Assembly: GCF_049568105.1 (NCBI RefSeq)
Contig: NZ_CP145335.1
Location: 4,154,001-4,218,000 of the forward strand
Source of the DNA: Salinisphaera sp049568105
GTDB lineage: Bacteria > Pseudomonadota > Gammaproteobacteria > Nevskiales > Salinisphaeraceae
Length of the DNA stretch: 64,000 bases
Reading direction: 5' to 3'
Shown here piece after piece: positions 1-9,199 of the stretch. The translations under genes and the position numbers were made by a program. The notes below the pieces were generated by a model. The model worked only from the letters and a program-made list of their open reading frames with translations. It was not told the DNA's origin and ran no database searches. How positions within the stretch are numbered: the stretch's first letter is position 1; the number at the start of each line of letters is the position of its first letter.

Positions 1-296
1 GGGCCAAAACAAGCCAGACCGGCTACGTTGAACGCATCGACCAGGCCGATGGCCAGCGGCGCCTCGGGCCCGACCACGGTCAGCGTGATCGCGTTGTCGC
101 GCGCGAAGTCGACCAGCGCATCGATTTCTTCCACGCCGATGGCCACATTCGTGACATTGCTCATCAACGCAGTGCCGGCATTGCCCGGCGCCACGAAGAT
201 CTCGGCGACCCGCGGCGAGGCCGCCAGCTTCCAGGCCAGGGCATGCTCCCGGCCCCCGTTGCCGACAACGAGAATGCGATGCGATGACGAACTCAT
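1..296 (-). CDS. purD: Phosphoribosylamine--glycine ligase, N-terminal part (cut by window edge)
   Basis: This is the N-terminal 98 residues of PurD, the ATP-grasp ligase that joins glycine to 5-phosphoribosylamine in the second step of purine synthesis. The translation opens with a few Ser residues, then ILVVGNGGREHALAWKLA, the hallmark PurD N-terminal loop, followed by the PGNAGT and VVGPEAPL motifs of the family's N-domain. The ATG at 296 is preferred because it places the GNGGREH motif about 12 residues in, as in other PurD proteins. The remaining three quarters lie outside the window, so catalytic residues cannot be checked. Confidence 0.93.
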   Translation of the reverse strand, partial: MSSSSHRILVVGNGGREHALAWKLAASPRVAEIFVAPGNAGTALMSNVTNVAIGVEEIDALVDFARDNAITLTVVGPEAPLAIGLVDAFNVAGLACFG

Positions 297-441
297 GGAC
301 AGCCCTAACTGGTCGACGGTCGAAAAACAGCGGCGTGGCGCCGTGTGCGGCGGCCAAGCTTAGCAAAGCCGCCCGCCGCTGTGCTCGAACCGGCCGACAA
401 CGCTAGACTGGCGGGCTGATCCATCTCGAGCCCGATCCGCC

Positions 442-969
442 ATGGCCGAACTCCAGACCCTCTACGAAGGCGACTATCTGCGCCTGCAGCGCATCGACAC
501 CTGGGAATTCGTGGTGCGCGCGAATGCCCGCGGCGCAGTGGTAATCGTGGCCGTGACGCCCGATGACGAACTGCTGCTGGTCGAACAACCCCGCCCAGCC
601 CTGGGGCGCTCGGTGCTGGAACTGCCAGCCGGGTTGGTCGGCGATATCGCCGGCGAGGAAGACGAAGCCCTGGCCGTGGCCGCAGCGCGCGAACTCGAGG
701 AAGAAACCGGCTATCGCGCCGCCCGGATGACGTATATGACCGGCGGCCCGCCCAGCGCCGGCCTGTCTGCAGAAACACTGTGGTTCTATCGCGCCCACGA
801 GCTGACCCGGATCCACGACGGCGGCGGCGACGACAGCGAACAAATCACCGTCCATGCCGTGCCCATGCACGAAGTCGACGACTGGCTGGCCGCCCGCGAA
901 GCCGAGGGCACCCCAGTGGACCCGAAGATCTATACCGGGCTGTATTTCATTCGCCGAGAACGCCGCTGA
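442..969 (+). CDS. NUDIX hydrolase, ADP-ribose pyrophosphatase type
   Basis: A 175-residue cytosolic NUDIX protein, expected to split a nucleoside diphosphate linked to another moiety (ADP-sugar type) into AMP and a phosphate ester. The NUDIX box occupies about residues 66-91 and ends in RELEEETGY, the metal-binding helix; the first Gly and the central Glu are two residues further apart than in the consensus. After the box come GGPPSAGLSAE and a Tyr-rich C-terminus, which resemble the NudF/ADP-ribose branch rather than MutT. Substrate is inferred only. The 3' end overlaps the convergent phosphopantetheinyl transferase gene by 23 bases. Confidence 0.85.
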   Translation: MAELQTLYEGDYLRLQRIDTWEFVVRANARGAVVIVAVTPDDELLLVEQPRPALGRSVLELPAGLVGDIAGEEDEALAVAAARELEEETGYRAARMTYMTGGPPSAGLSAETLWFYRAHELTRIHDGGGDDSEQITVHAVPMHEVDDWLAAREAEGTPVDPKIYTGLYFIRRERR

Positions 970-1579
970 GATCGAACCGATCCGCGCAGTCCAGCGTATG
1001 GATCGATGCGCTGGCCAGCGGTCGCTCGCTGGCCACGCAGCTCGCATAACCCGCCTGCAGCGATACCGGGCATAAATGCCAGTCGCGGCCATCCAGCCGG
1101 GCTATATCGCCTGCGAGTTCGAGGCCGCGAATACGCGCCAAGCCGACCCGGCCACTAGCCTTGACCGTGGCCTCGCGGGCACACCAGGCATCGAAGAAAT
1201 CGCCTGACGGGGCGATCGAACGCTGCAGCCGCGGCGAGACATTCTCGCGCCGCGCCTCTACATCCAGCCCGATCCGCACATGCTCGGCGATCGCACAGGC
1301 AACCAGCCACTCGCTGTGCGAAACGCTGAACGCCGGCCCCTGGGCAAAACAGGGCCGCCCGCCGGGCGCAAAGCCCAGCCGGGCCCACGTGCCCGAAGGC
1401 GCACCGACCAGCTCCAACCCCTGCTTGAGCAGCCATAACCCGGCCTGGGTGCGGGCCCGCGCCGTACGATTCTGCATGCGTTCTAGACGCCGCCGATAGC
1501 TTTCGGGCACCGCGGCCGCCGGGCGAGCAGCAAACGCCGCCTCCCGCACTTCGTCGAGAACGATGTATACTACAAACAT
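947..1579 (-). CDS. 4'-phosphopantetheinyl transferase, Sfp type
   Basis: A 210-residue protein that should transfer the phosphopantetheine arm of CoA to a Ser of a carrier protein. The Mg-binding Asp lies in GLDVE (about residues 104-108) and the second signature is WCAREATVK (132-140), the (W/F)xxKExxxK motif with Arg in place of the first Lys. SVSHS before it is the usual CoA-side motif. I chose the ATG at 1579, which starts MFVVYIVLDEV; an earlier in-frame ATG at 1627 would add 16 residues of poor codon use. The gene is divergent from the P450/FAAL-ACP pair with only 77 AT-rich bases between starts, so its likely client is the carrier domain of that pair. Confidence 0.86.
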   Translation of the reverse strand: MFVVYIVLDEVREAAFAARPAAAVPESYRRRLERMQNRTARARTQAGLWLLKQGLELVGAPSGTWARLGFAPGGRPCFAQGPAFSVSHSEWLVACAIAEHVRIGLDVEARRENVSPRLQRSIAPSGDFFDAWCAREATVKASGRVGLARIRGLELAGDIARLDGRDWHLCPVSLQAGYASCVASERPLASASIHTLDCADRFDLSGVLGE

Positions 1580-1656
1580 AAACGTTTTCTTAATCCTAAA
1601 ACGATGTTTCGTTGTCGCCCACGCCATGGGGTCGGAATCCGTAGTGGAGGTCGCTC

Positions 1657-2988
1657 GTGATGACCGTCAAGACCGAGAATTATCCGGATTCTGCCACGGC
1701 CCACGGCCTGTCCGGCCCGGCCGAAGCATTTCCGATCGCCCCGGACGACGCTACCCGTAGGCGGCTGCAGGCTTGGCAGGCCGAGTACGGCGATCTGTTT
1801 CAAGTGCCTGCGGTCAACGGCGGGCCGGCGCACTGGATCGTCAACGACCCGGCACTGGCCCAGCAGGTGCTGGTGCGCCAGGCCGCGAAATATACCAAGG
1901 GCATGGGCCTGGACCGGGTCAAGATCCTGCTCGGCAACGGCATCATGGTCAGCGAAGGCGATTTCTGGGCCCGCCAGCGGCGTATGCTGCAGACCGCGTT
2001 TCGGCCGCGCTCGCTGGCTGATTTCAACACCATGATCTTCGACGAGAACGCCGCGCTCGCTGCACGCTGGCAGCAGGCCGCCAACGACGGGCGCGCCGTG
2101 GAAGCCGAAGCCGATACCAGCGAACTGAGTCTCGGCATCGTGCTCAAATCGATCTTCGGCGCCGACTATGCGCGGCTGGTCGAGCACGGCCACAACCCGT
2201 TCGCCCTGCTCACCGAGCAGCCCGAGCGCAATCTGCGTTTCGCGGCCCGTTTCCATCGCCTGAAAAAAGTCGTCGACGAGATCATAGACACGCGGCTGGC
2301 CGCGGGCGCGCCCCACGAATTCGATTTTCTCGGCCATTTGCTGGCCACCCGCGGGCGCGACGATCAGCCGATGAGCCGCACGGCGATCATCGACGAAGTC
2401 ATGACCCTGATCGTGGCCGGCCATGAAACCACCGCCAGCGCCCTGGCCTTTGCCTGGCATCTGATCGCCACCCATCCCAGCGTGGCCGCTCGCATGCAGG
2501 CCGAGACCGACGGTGTGGATGAGGCCACCCTGCGTACCACTGGTGGTACCGATCGACAGACGCTGGCTTATACCGATCGCGTGGTCGCCGAAACCCTGCG
2601 CCTTTATCCCCCGGGCTGGCTGCTATCGCGCCGCGCGACCGTTGATCATGAGCTGGGTGGGCGACCGATCGCGGCCGGCACCCAGGTCTTTATCTGTCCT
2701 TATCTGCTACACCGCCATCCGCAATACTGGCAGCAGCCGGAGCGCTTCGATCCGGACCGATTCGAGCGCGCCGACGAGCCTAGGCACCGGCTGGCCTATC
2801 TGCCGTATGCGGCCGGGCCACGCCACTGTATCGGCGAACATATGGCCGCGACCGAGATGCGCGTGCATCTGGCCACCATGCTGCGCCACTTCACGCCGAT
2901 CTGGCAGGGCGAAGGCACGCCGGCGATCGAATCCGCAATCAATCTACGGCCAGCCAACGGAATTTATTTACAATTGGCGCCCCGATAA
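1657..2988 (+). CDS. Cytochrome P450 monooxygenase
   Basis: A 443-residue soluble bacterial P450. The oxygen-binding I-helix motif AGHETT is at about residue 253, the K-helix ETLRLYPP (ExxR) at about 312, and the heme loop AAGPRHCIGE carries the proximal Cys at 391. No N-terminal membrane anchor is seen, so it is cytosolic and needs external ferredoxin and reductase, none of which is nearby. It is followed after 11 bases by the FAAL-ACP gene, which suggests that the substrate is a fatty acyl chain tethered to the carrier domain, as known for BioI-type P450s; that link is inference. Length and motif order are complete. A second possible start, one codon downstream, changes nothing. Confidence 0.93.
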   Translation: MMTVKTENYPDSATAHGLSGPAEAFPIAPDDATRRRLQAWQAEYGDLFQVPAVNGGPAHWIVNDPALAQQVLVRQAAKYTKGMGLDRVKILLGNGIMVSEGDFWARQRRMLQTAFRPRSLADFNTMIFDENAALAARWQQAANDGRAVEAEADTSELSLGIVLKSIFGADYARLVEHGHNPFALLTEQPERNLRFAARFHRLKKVVDEIIDTRLAAGAPHEFDFLGHLLATRGRDDQPMSRTAIIDEVMTLIVAGHETTASALAFAWHLIATHPSVAARMQAETDGVDEATLRTTGGTDRQTLAYTDRVVAETLRLYPPGWLLSRRATVDHELGGRPIAAGTQVFICPYLLHRHPQYWQQPERFDPDRFERADEPRHRLAYLPYAAGPRHCIGEHMAATEMRVHLATMLRHFTPIWQGEGTPAIESAINLRPANGIYLQLAPR

Positions 2989-2999
2989 CAACGACCACG

Positions 3000-4973
3000 A
3001 TGGTCGACGACACGGGCATGGCTATGCACTCGTTCAAGACCCTGGCCGACGCACTGGACGCGGCGGCCGAAACCGACCGCGAAATCGGCTTCATCGACGG
3101 CGCCAACGACGAACGCCGCCTCAGCTACCGGCTGCTCAAGCGCGCCGCACTGCGCATGCTGGCCGTGCTGCAGGACGAAGGCGCGAAACCCGGCGATCCG
3201 GTGATCCTATTCATCGCCGACAATCTGCGCTTCGTGCAGTTCTACTGGGCGGCGATCTATGGCGGCCTGACGCCGGTGCCGGTCGCTGCCGGCGCCACTG
3301 AGGCGCATCTGAACAAACTCGCCCGGGTCTGGTCGCATATGGGCGAACCACGGGTGGTGACCGATGCCCGGCATATGGAACGCATCCTCGGCCATTTCGA
3401 GGCGGCCGGCCAGGCCGCGGCCGGCGAGCGGTTCGCCGATAGCGCGCTGTCGGACGAGCCGCCGGCGGTCGAAACCGAACCCCAGCGCGCCGACCTGGCT
3501 GCCGAGGACACCGCATTCATCCAGTTTTCCTCCGGCTCGACCGGCGATCCCAAGGGCGTGGTGCTCAGCCATGCCAACGTGCTCGCCAACATCGCCGCGA
3601 TCAGCGACGGCTCGCACTTCAGCGACGATGAAGTCGCGGTCTCTTGGATGCCGCTGACCCACGATATGGGCCTGATCGGCTTCCATCTGACCCTGGTTTG
3701 CCACGCCTTTAACCACTATCTGATGGCGCCAGAACTGTTCGCCCGACGGCCGCTGCTGTGGCTGGAAAAAGCCGCTGAGAAAAAGGCCTCACTGCTGTGC
3801 TCACCGAACTTCGGCTATCGCCATACGCTGCGTGCAATCTCAGCCAAGGGCCGGCCCGATCTGGATCTGTCCAGCGTGCGCCTGATCTACAACGGCGCCG
3901 AGCCGATCGCAGCCTCGTTGGCGCGTGAATTTCTCGACACGCTGGCACCGAACGGCCTGGCGCCGAACGTCATGTTCTGTGTCTATGGCCTAGCCGAGGC
4001 CAGCCTGGCCGCGACCTTCCCGCCGGCTGGCGCGGGTCTGGCCACGCTCTCGGTGGCCCGCGGCGAACTCGGCACCGGCGACCGGGTCCGTTTCGACGAC
4101 AGCGCCGAGGCCATCGAGCTGGTCGATCTCGGCACGCCGGTGGCCGGCTGCGAGCTACGCATCGCCGATGCCGACGGTCAGCCGGTCGCCGAGGACGTGG
4201 TCGGTCGGGTCTGGATCGCCGGCGCCAACGTGACCGCCGGCTACTATGCCAACCCCGAGGCCAACGCGGCTGCACTCGTGGGCAACGGCTGGCTGGATAC
4301 CGGCGATCTCGGCTTCGTGCACGACGCCGAGCTGTATATCACCGGGCGCGCTAAGGACATCATCTTCATCAACGGCGCCAACCACTATCCCCAGGATCTG
4401 GAAGCCGTCGCCGACAAGATCGACGGCGTAGATCTGAACAAGATCGCCGCCGCCGGGGTTCGCGCGCCGAATGCCGACGCCGACGAGCTGGTGTTTTTCG
4501 TCGTACACCGCGGACACACCGAGGATTTCGTGCCGACCGCGCGGGCCATTGCCCAGCGCATCAACCACGATACCGGCCTGGCCGTGGCGCATGTGCTGCC
4601 GGTCCGCCAGGTCCCCAAGACCACCAGTGGCAAACCGCAGCGCGCGGCCCTGGCCGCCGACTTCGCCGGCGGGGCCTTCGACGACGTGATCGCCGAGCTG
4701 CATGCCCTGACCGCATCCGAGGCGGCCGGCAGCGCACCGGCCGCGACCGCCGTGGCCGATCAGCTCAAGATCATCTGTGACGAAGTCGCTCCGGATAAAA
4801 ACATCGGCTACGACGACGATCTGTTCGAAATCGGCCTGTCGTCGCTGGAACTGGCCCAGATCCATGAAGGCATCGAGACGCGTTGGCCGAGCCGGATCGA
4901 GATCAACGATCTGTTCGACTACCCCACGATCAACGATCTGGCCGAGTTCCTAGAGGCCGAGACCACGAACTGA
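3000..4973 (+). CDS. Fatty-acyl-AMP ligase fused to an acyl carrier domain
   Basis: A 657-residue two-domain protein. Residues 1-570 are an ANL-family adenylation domain: P-loop SSGSTGDPKG near 178, SWMPLTHDMGLIG as in fatty-acyl-AMP ligases, TGDLGF near 438 and the C-terminal lysine motif PKTTSGKPQR near 540. Residues 590-657 form a carrier domain with DDLFEIGLSSLEL, where Ser615 is the expected phosphopantetheine site. It should activate a fatty acid as acyl-AMP and load it on its own carrier. The ATG at 3000 is used; Met7 or Met9 are equally possible since no good ribosome site is visible. It probably forms an operon with the P450 upstream. No thioesterase, reductase or condensing enzyme follows, so the release step is unknown. 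Confidence 0.88.
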   Translation: MVDDTGMAMHSFKTLADALDAAAETDREIGFIDGANDERRLSYRLLKRAALRMLAVLQDEGAKPGDPVILFIADNLRFVQFYWAAIYGGLTPVPVAAGATEAHLNKLARVWSHMGEPRVVTDARHMERILGHFEAAGQAAAGERFADSALSDEPPAVETEPQRADLAAEDTAFIQFSSGSTGDPKGVVLSHANVLANIAAISDGSHFSDDEVAVSWMPLTHDMGLIGFHLTLVCHAFNHYLMAPELFARRPLLWLEKAAEKKASLLCSPNFGYRHTLRAISAKGRPDLDLSSVRLIYNGAEPIAASLAREFLDTLAPNGLAPNVMFCVYGLAEASLAATFPPAGAGLATLSVARGELGTGDRVRFDDSAEAIELVDLGTPVAGCELRIADADGQPVAEDVVGRVWIAGANVTAGYYANPEANAAALVGNGWLDTGDLGFVHDAELYITGRAKDIIFINGANHYPQDLEAVADKIDGVDLNKIAAAGVRAPNADADELVFFVVHRGHTEDFVPTARAIAQRINHDTGLAVAHVLPVRQVPKTTSGKPQRAALAADFAGGAFDDVIAELHALTASEAAGSAPAATAVADQLKIICDEVAPDKNIGYDDDLFEIGLSSLELAQIHEGIETRWPSRIEINDLFDYPTINDLAEFLEAETTN

Positions 4974-4979
4974 CGCGGG

Positions 4980-6404
4980 TTAGTCGTCGCCCACAGGAAT
5001 CTGGCGGCGCCAGCCCTCGCGAAAGGTCGCGGCCCGGTCCGGCGACCAGGCCGGCTCATAGACCGCGCTCGGCTGCCAGGCGACGACCGCATCGGCCAGT
5101 CGGGCCTCCTGGTCGGGATTCATTGCCATCCGTGCCAGGGCGGCCGCGCCCAGCGGCGTGGCATGGGCATCCGGGTAGACCTCGATCGGCAGCTGACAGA
5201 GATCGGCGGCCGCCTGCATCAGCCGCCGCGACTGGGTTAGCCCGCCGTCGACCCGCAGCCGGGTCAATGGCTGTTCGAAATCGGCGCCGATCAGATCGAC
5301 CAGTTCGGCCACCTGGGCAGCGATGCCTTCCAAGACCGCCAGCACCAGATGCGGCGCTCCGGTGGCCAGGTTCATGCCGGTGAACTGGGCTCGGGCCTGA
5401 GACTGCCACCAGGGCGCGGCCAGACCGGCGAACGATGGCACGCAAAGCGCGCCCTCTGAATCCGCTGCGGCCACCCGATCGAGCTCGGCCGCGCTTTCAA
5501 TCCAGCCGAGCTCGATCAGCCAGCGGATCGCCGAGGCCGCGGTATAGACTTGGCCGTCTACGCAATAGCTCGATCGCTCGCGAAGTTGCCAGGCCGCCGA
5601 GGTGGTCAGGCCGTGGCGCGAACCACGCGGCGTTTCGCCGATCTGGGCCAGCAGGAAAGCGCCGGTACCGAAAGTACATTTGGCCTCGCCGGGGGCCAGA
5701 CAGGATTGACCGATCAGAGCCGCCTGCTGATCCACCACCAGCCCGCCAACCGGCGTCGGGCGCCCAAAGGCAGTGGTTTCGCCGACGATCTCATCGCAGG
5801 CCACGATCTCGGGCAGGCGCTCGTCGGCCAGCCCGAACCAATCCAACAGTTCGCGATCCCAGGCGAGTGTGTCGAGCCCGCAGAGCGCCGAACGACTGGC
5901 AGTCGTGACATCGGTGACGAAGGCACCGGTCAGTTGATGGATCAGCCAGGCATCCGAGGTCGTCACGACCCCATCACGAGTGACATGCCGGCGCAGCCAG
6001 GCCAGCTTCGGCGCCGAGAAATAAGGATCCAGCATCAGGCCGGTCTTCTCGGCCAGTCGCTCGCGCTTTCCGGCGAGCTCGGTACAAATCGAAGCCGCCC
6101 GTCGATCCTGCCAGACGATCATTCGCGACATCGGGGCCCCGGTCTCGGGGTCCCAGGCCAGCACGGTCTCGCCCTGGTTGGCCAAGGTCACGATGTCGAC
6201 CTCGCAGCCCGCCTGGGCGATGGCCGCGCGGCCGGCTGCGAGCACCGATTCCAGCAAGGCCATCGGATCCTGCTCGACCGCGCCATCGGCGCGATAGTCG
6301 GGGGCCACCGGGCGCTCGGCCAGCCCGCGGATGCAGCCGTCGCTATCGACCACCGCAGCCTTGGTGCCCGAGGTGCCCTGATCGATCGCCAGCACGCAAC
6401 TCAT
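4980..6404 (-). CDS. FGGY-family carbohydrate (polyol) kinase
   Basis: A 474-residue sugar/polyol kinase of the hexokinase-actin fold, closest in style to glycerol kinase. The N-terminal phosphate loop reads AIDQGTSGTKA, followed by LANQGETVLAWD and the substrate-side IVWQDRRA motif; the second nucleotide loop CTFGTGAFLL and the C-terminal DGGLTQS are in place. The ATG at 6404 overlaps the stop of the permease gene as ATGA, which fixes the start; a longer reading frame upstream is Arg/Cys-rich and unlikely. It is the last gene of an operon with two FAD enzymes, a permease and a DeoR regulator. The phosphorylated substrate is not known. Confidence 0.87.
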   Translation of the reverse strand: MSCVLAIDQGTSGTKAAVVDSDGCIRGLAERPVAPDYRADGAVEQDPMALLESVLAAGRAAIAQAGCEVDIVTLANQGETVLAWDPETGAPMSRMIVWQDRRAASICTELAGKRERLAEKTGLMLDPYFSAPKLAWLRRHVTRDGVVTTSDAWLIHQLTGAFVTDVTTASRSALCGLDTLAWDRELLDWFGLADERLPEIVACDEIVGETTAFGRPTPVGGLVVDQQAALIGQSCLAPGEAKCTFGTGAFLLAQIGETPRGSRHGLTTSAAWQLRERSSYCVDGQVYTAASAIRWLIELGWIESAAELDRVAAADSEGALCVPSFAGLAAPWWQSQARAQFTGMNLATGAPHLVLAVLEGIAAQVAELVDLIGADFEQPLTRLRVDGGLTQSRRLMQAAADLCQLPIEVYPDAHATPLGAAALARMAMNPDQEARLADAVVAWQPSAVYEPAWSPDRAATFREGWRRQIPVGDD

Positions 6405-7924
6405 GAGCGAACCGCGGCGCCGGCCGCATCGGCATCCAGCTCGGCATCGACCGAATACATGGCCGGCATTGCCAGGCCGGCCGTACCACCGCGCCGAGCC
6501 AGCAAGAAGCCAAGATAGACCGCACCGATAGCGACCATGATCGCGACATACACCCACGAGCTCAAAAAGGCCGCATCACGGAAAATCAGCAATTCGTAGA
6601 CCAGCCAGATCGAGGCCAACACGACCACCGGCACTTCGAAACGGCCGAGGGTAAAACCCTTGCTCGGCGGCAGATCACGGCGTTTGACGATATACAACAA
6701 TACCGTTGCGGCATAGATTACCGACGGCAGCAGAGTCGCCGCAGAAAACAGGGCGAACAGGGCATCGGTCTGGAAAGCAAAGATGGCCAGCAGCAGCTCG
6801 CCGAGCACGAACACCAGCCCGGTGGCGGCCAGGGGAGTGCCAAAACGCGGCGAGATCCGCGACCACAAGGCATGCCCCGGGAAACGGGCATCCCGCGACA
6901 TCGCCCAGACCAAGCGCACGCCGGTCATCAGAATCACCATGCCGCAAGCAAAAATCGCGACCACCACCATGATCAACAAGGCCGTGCCCACCACCGGGCC
7001 AAGCACCCGGGCGATCACATCTGCGATCGGGGTGGCCGACTGGGCAAGGGCCACCGGATCGCCGGCCAGCAGAGTGACCGCGATCAGAAAAGCGAAGCCG
7101 AGCACGCCGGAGGCGATCACCGCCTGGGCCATGGCCCGCGGCACGACCCGTGCCGGCTGCTCGGTCTCTTCGGCCAGATTGGCGGCCGACTCGAAACCCA
7201 CGATGGTGAATGAACCGAGCAATGTGCCCATCATCCACGGACCCACGTGCACTAGACTACCGAAGCTGAAATAACCCTCGGGGCTGATCGAGCCGGTCGA
7301 TACCAGATTGGAGAAATCCAGCCCGCGCATGATCGCGCCGACCACCAGTAACAGCACCACCAGCAACAACATGCCGACCAGCTCGGCGGTGACCGCCGCA
7401 TTGTTCACGCGCTCGGTCCAGCGGGTCGAAAACGCGACCAGCAACGCCTGGCCGGCCAGCACGAGCGCGGTGATCCACCAGGCATTGCCCGGCGTGCCGG
7501 TGTAATTCAACAGCACCGGCAGCACGGTCGAAGCAATAGTGTAGTCGACCGCGACCACCACGATCGCCAGGAAGGTGAACGAAATCCAGCCCATGATCCA
7601 GCCGAGCACCGGATTGGCCAACCGCGACACCCATTGATAGGAATAGCCGGTCACCGGGATACGTGCGGCCAGCGAGCCGAACAGGAGGGCCACCATGAGC
7701 TGGCCGACCACGGCCACTGGCCAGGTCCAGATACCGGCCGGCCCGGATGACTGCAACACTGCGCCGTAGGTGGTGAAGATGCCGGTGGCGATGGATACGA
7801 ACGCGAAAGCGACGGCAAACGACGCAAAGGATCGCGTACTGCGTTGCATGGCCTGGGTATAACCGAACTCGGCGACATCGGCGCCCGGCCCGGCAGAGCC
7901 TCTCGAAACCTTGGGATCAGTCAT
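6401..7924 (-). CDS. APC-superfamily permease
   Basis: A 507-residue inner-membrane transporter with about 12 hydrophobic segments starting near residue 35. The first helix (FVSIATGIFTTYGAVLQ) and the following GPAGIW stretch match amino acid/polyamine/organocation permeases of the amino-acid/GABA/choline-like branch. It lies between an FAD enzyme (39 bases upstream) and the FGGY kinase (4-base overlap), so it most likely imports the substrate of that catabolic operon. An APC permease beside a polyol-type kinase is unusual, since glycerol-like compounds normally enter by facilitators, MFS or ABC systems; an amino-alcohol or amino-polyol substrate would reconcile both. Confidence 0.88.
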   Translation of the reverse strand: MTDPKVSRGSAGPGADVAEFGYTQAMQRSTRSFASFAVAFAFVSIATGIFTTYGAVLQSSGPAGIWTWPVAVVGQLMVALLFGSLAARIPVTGYSYQWVSRLANPVLGWIMGWISFTFLAIVVVAVDYTIASTVLPVLLNYTGTPGNAWWITALVLAGQALLVAFSTRWTERVNNAAVTAELVGMLLLVVLLLVVGAIMRGLDFSNLVSTGSISPEGYFSFGSLVHVGPWMMGTLLGSFTIVGFESAANLAEETEQPARVVPRAMAQAVIASGVLGFAFLIAVTLLAGDPVALAQSATPIADVIARVLGPVVGTALLIMVVVAIFACGMVILMTGVRLVWAMSRDARFPGHALWSRISPRFGTPLAATGLVFVLGELLLAIFAFQTDALFALFSAATLLPSVIYAATVLLYIVKRRDLPPSKGFTLGRFEVPVVVLASIWLVYELLIFRDAAFLSSWVYVAIMVAIGAVYLGFLLARRGGTAGLAMPAMYSVDAELDADAAGAAVRS

Positions 7925-7963
7925 GGTTGCCCCCTTGGCAAGCTGTGTAATGAAACGCCCTCG

Positions 7964-9199
7964 CTACGGCGAACTCTCGAAACCGATATCGAGCGCCGTA
8001 GCACTTAAAAAAGCCGGATCGCCGAGCGGCACCCGAATGCGTCGCTCGGGCAGAAAAGCCCCCGAAGCCCGCCAAAGCGGGCGGAGCCCGTCGGAGACCA
8101 TCAGCGTGCCGCGGACCGGCTCGACAACGCGTAGTTGCAACTCAGCCAGCCCCGAGTGCGTGCTGGGTACCAGCCGCTGCGGCACGCAATACTTCAACGG
8201 CGACTGGACATGGATCGGGATGACCTCGCTCGCAGCCGGCAAGTCGCATGCCAGATCGGCCGCGATACAGCCCGCTATCGCCCGGCCTTCGCGCCAGGAC
8301 CAGCCGGCCGTCTCGATCGGGCGCAGTACGTTGCCTGCGGCGTAATAGGCCGGATCGCTACAGCGCCCATATTGATCGACGACCGGCCCCGAACTGCCGG
8401 CATCGACGCTCAGATGCGGCGCTAGCCGAGCCAAACTCGATTCACTGGTAAAACGCCCGGTCAGCAGAACGCCGTCGCAGGCGATCGTCGACCGTGCGCC
8501 GTCGGGGCCCGCCAGCTGTACGCCCTCGACGCGCTCGCGGCCATAAATCGCGGCCAGTTCTGTATTCAGGTGCAGCGGAATGCCGCACAGGCGGGGAAAT
8601 AGAGTCAACGGCCAGCGCGCGGTCGGGCGCGGATTCGGCTCGACCACCGCGACCGGGCGTATACCGGCCCGTCGGCAACTCATCACTGCCGACAGACTCA
8701 CCAGCTCGGTGCCGACGATCAGCGGCGCCTCGAATGGCTTGAAATGTTCCAGATACAACGCAGACTGCAGGGTCGCGGTATTGATGACGCCGACCGGCCG
8801 GTCGCCGGAAATCAGCCGCGCCGAGCGCGGTGTCTCGCGCGCCCCGGTGGTCAGCAGCACGCGTTTGGCGACCACCCGTAGCATGCCGTCCGGCGTGGCC
8901 AGATCGAGCGCCCCGCCGGGATGTAGAGCGACGACCGTGTGTCGGGTCCGGATATCCACACCGGCGGCTTCGGCCGCCGCGACGTTGCGCTGTGCATAGC
9001 GCGGTCCGGTCATCAGCCGGCCATATTCGCGCACACCGTAGGGCGGGTGCGCGCAATGGCGCGGAATGCCACCGGCCTCGGGCTCGCGTTCAAACACGAG
9101 TACGCGGTTGACCCCGGCCTGGCGTAGTGCCGTGGCCGCCGATAGCCCCGCTGGCCCGCTACCGACCACCGCGACATCGCAGTGGATTTCAGTGTTCAT
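7964..9199 (-). CDS. FAD-dependent pyridine nucleotide-disulfide-type oxidoreductase
   Basis: A 411-residue flavoprotein. It opens with the dinucleotide-binding VAVVGSGPAGLSAA (residues 9-22), has the mid-sequence TGARETPRS and the C-terminal FAD-contact stretch YYAAGNV. It resembles the NAD-linked subunits of opine/glycerol-type dehydrogenase pairs (HcnB/OoxA-like) and lacks the redox Cys pair of classical disulfide reductases. It overlaps the GlpA-like gene by 11 bases, so both are probably subunits of one dehydrogenase, this one passing electrons between FAD and NAD or a quinone. The residues after about 330 form a tail of beta-rich sequence without recognised motif. Confidence 0.84.
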   Translation of the reverse strand: MNTEIHCDVAVVGSGPAGLSAATALRQAGVNRVLVFEREPEAGGIPRHCAHPPYGVREYGRLMTGPRYAQRNVAAAEAAGVDIRTRHTVVALHPGGALDLATPDGMLRVVAKRVLLTTGARETPRSARLISGDRPVGVINTATLQSALYLEHFKPFEAPLIVGTELVSLSAVMSCRRAGIRPVAVVEPNPRPTARWPLTLFPRLCGIPLHLNTELAAIYGRERVEGVQLAGPDGARSTIACDGVLLTGRFTSESSLARLAPHLSVDAGSSGPVVDQYGRCSDPAYYAAGNVLRPIETAGWSWREGRAIAGCIAADLACDLPAASEVIPIHVQSPLKYCVPQRLVPSTHSGLAELQLRVVEPVRGTLMVSDGLRPLWRASGAFLPERRIRVPLGDPAFLSATALDIGFESSP

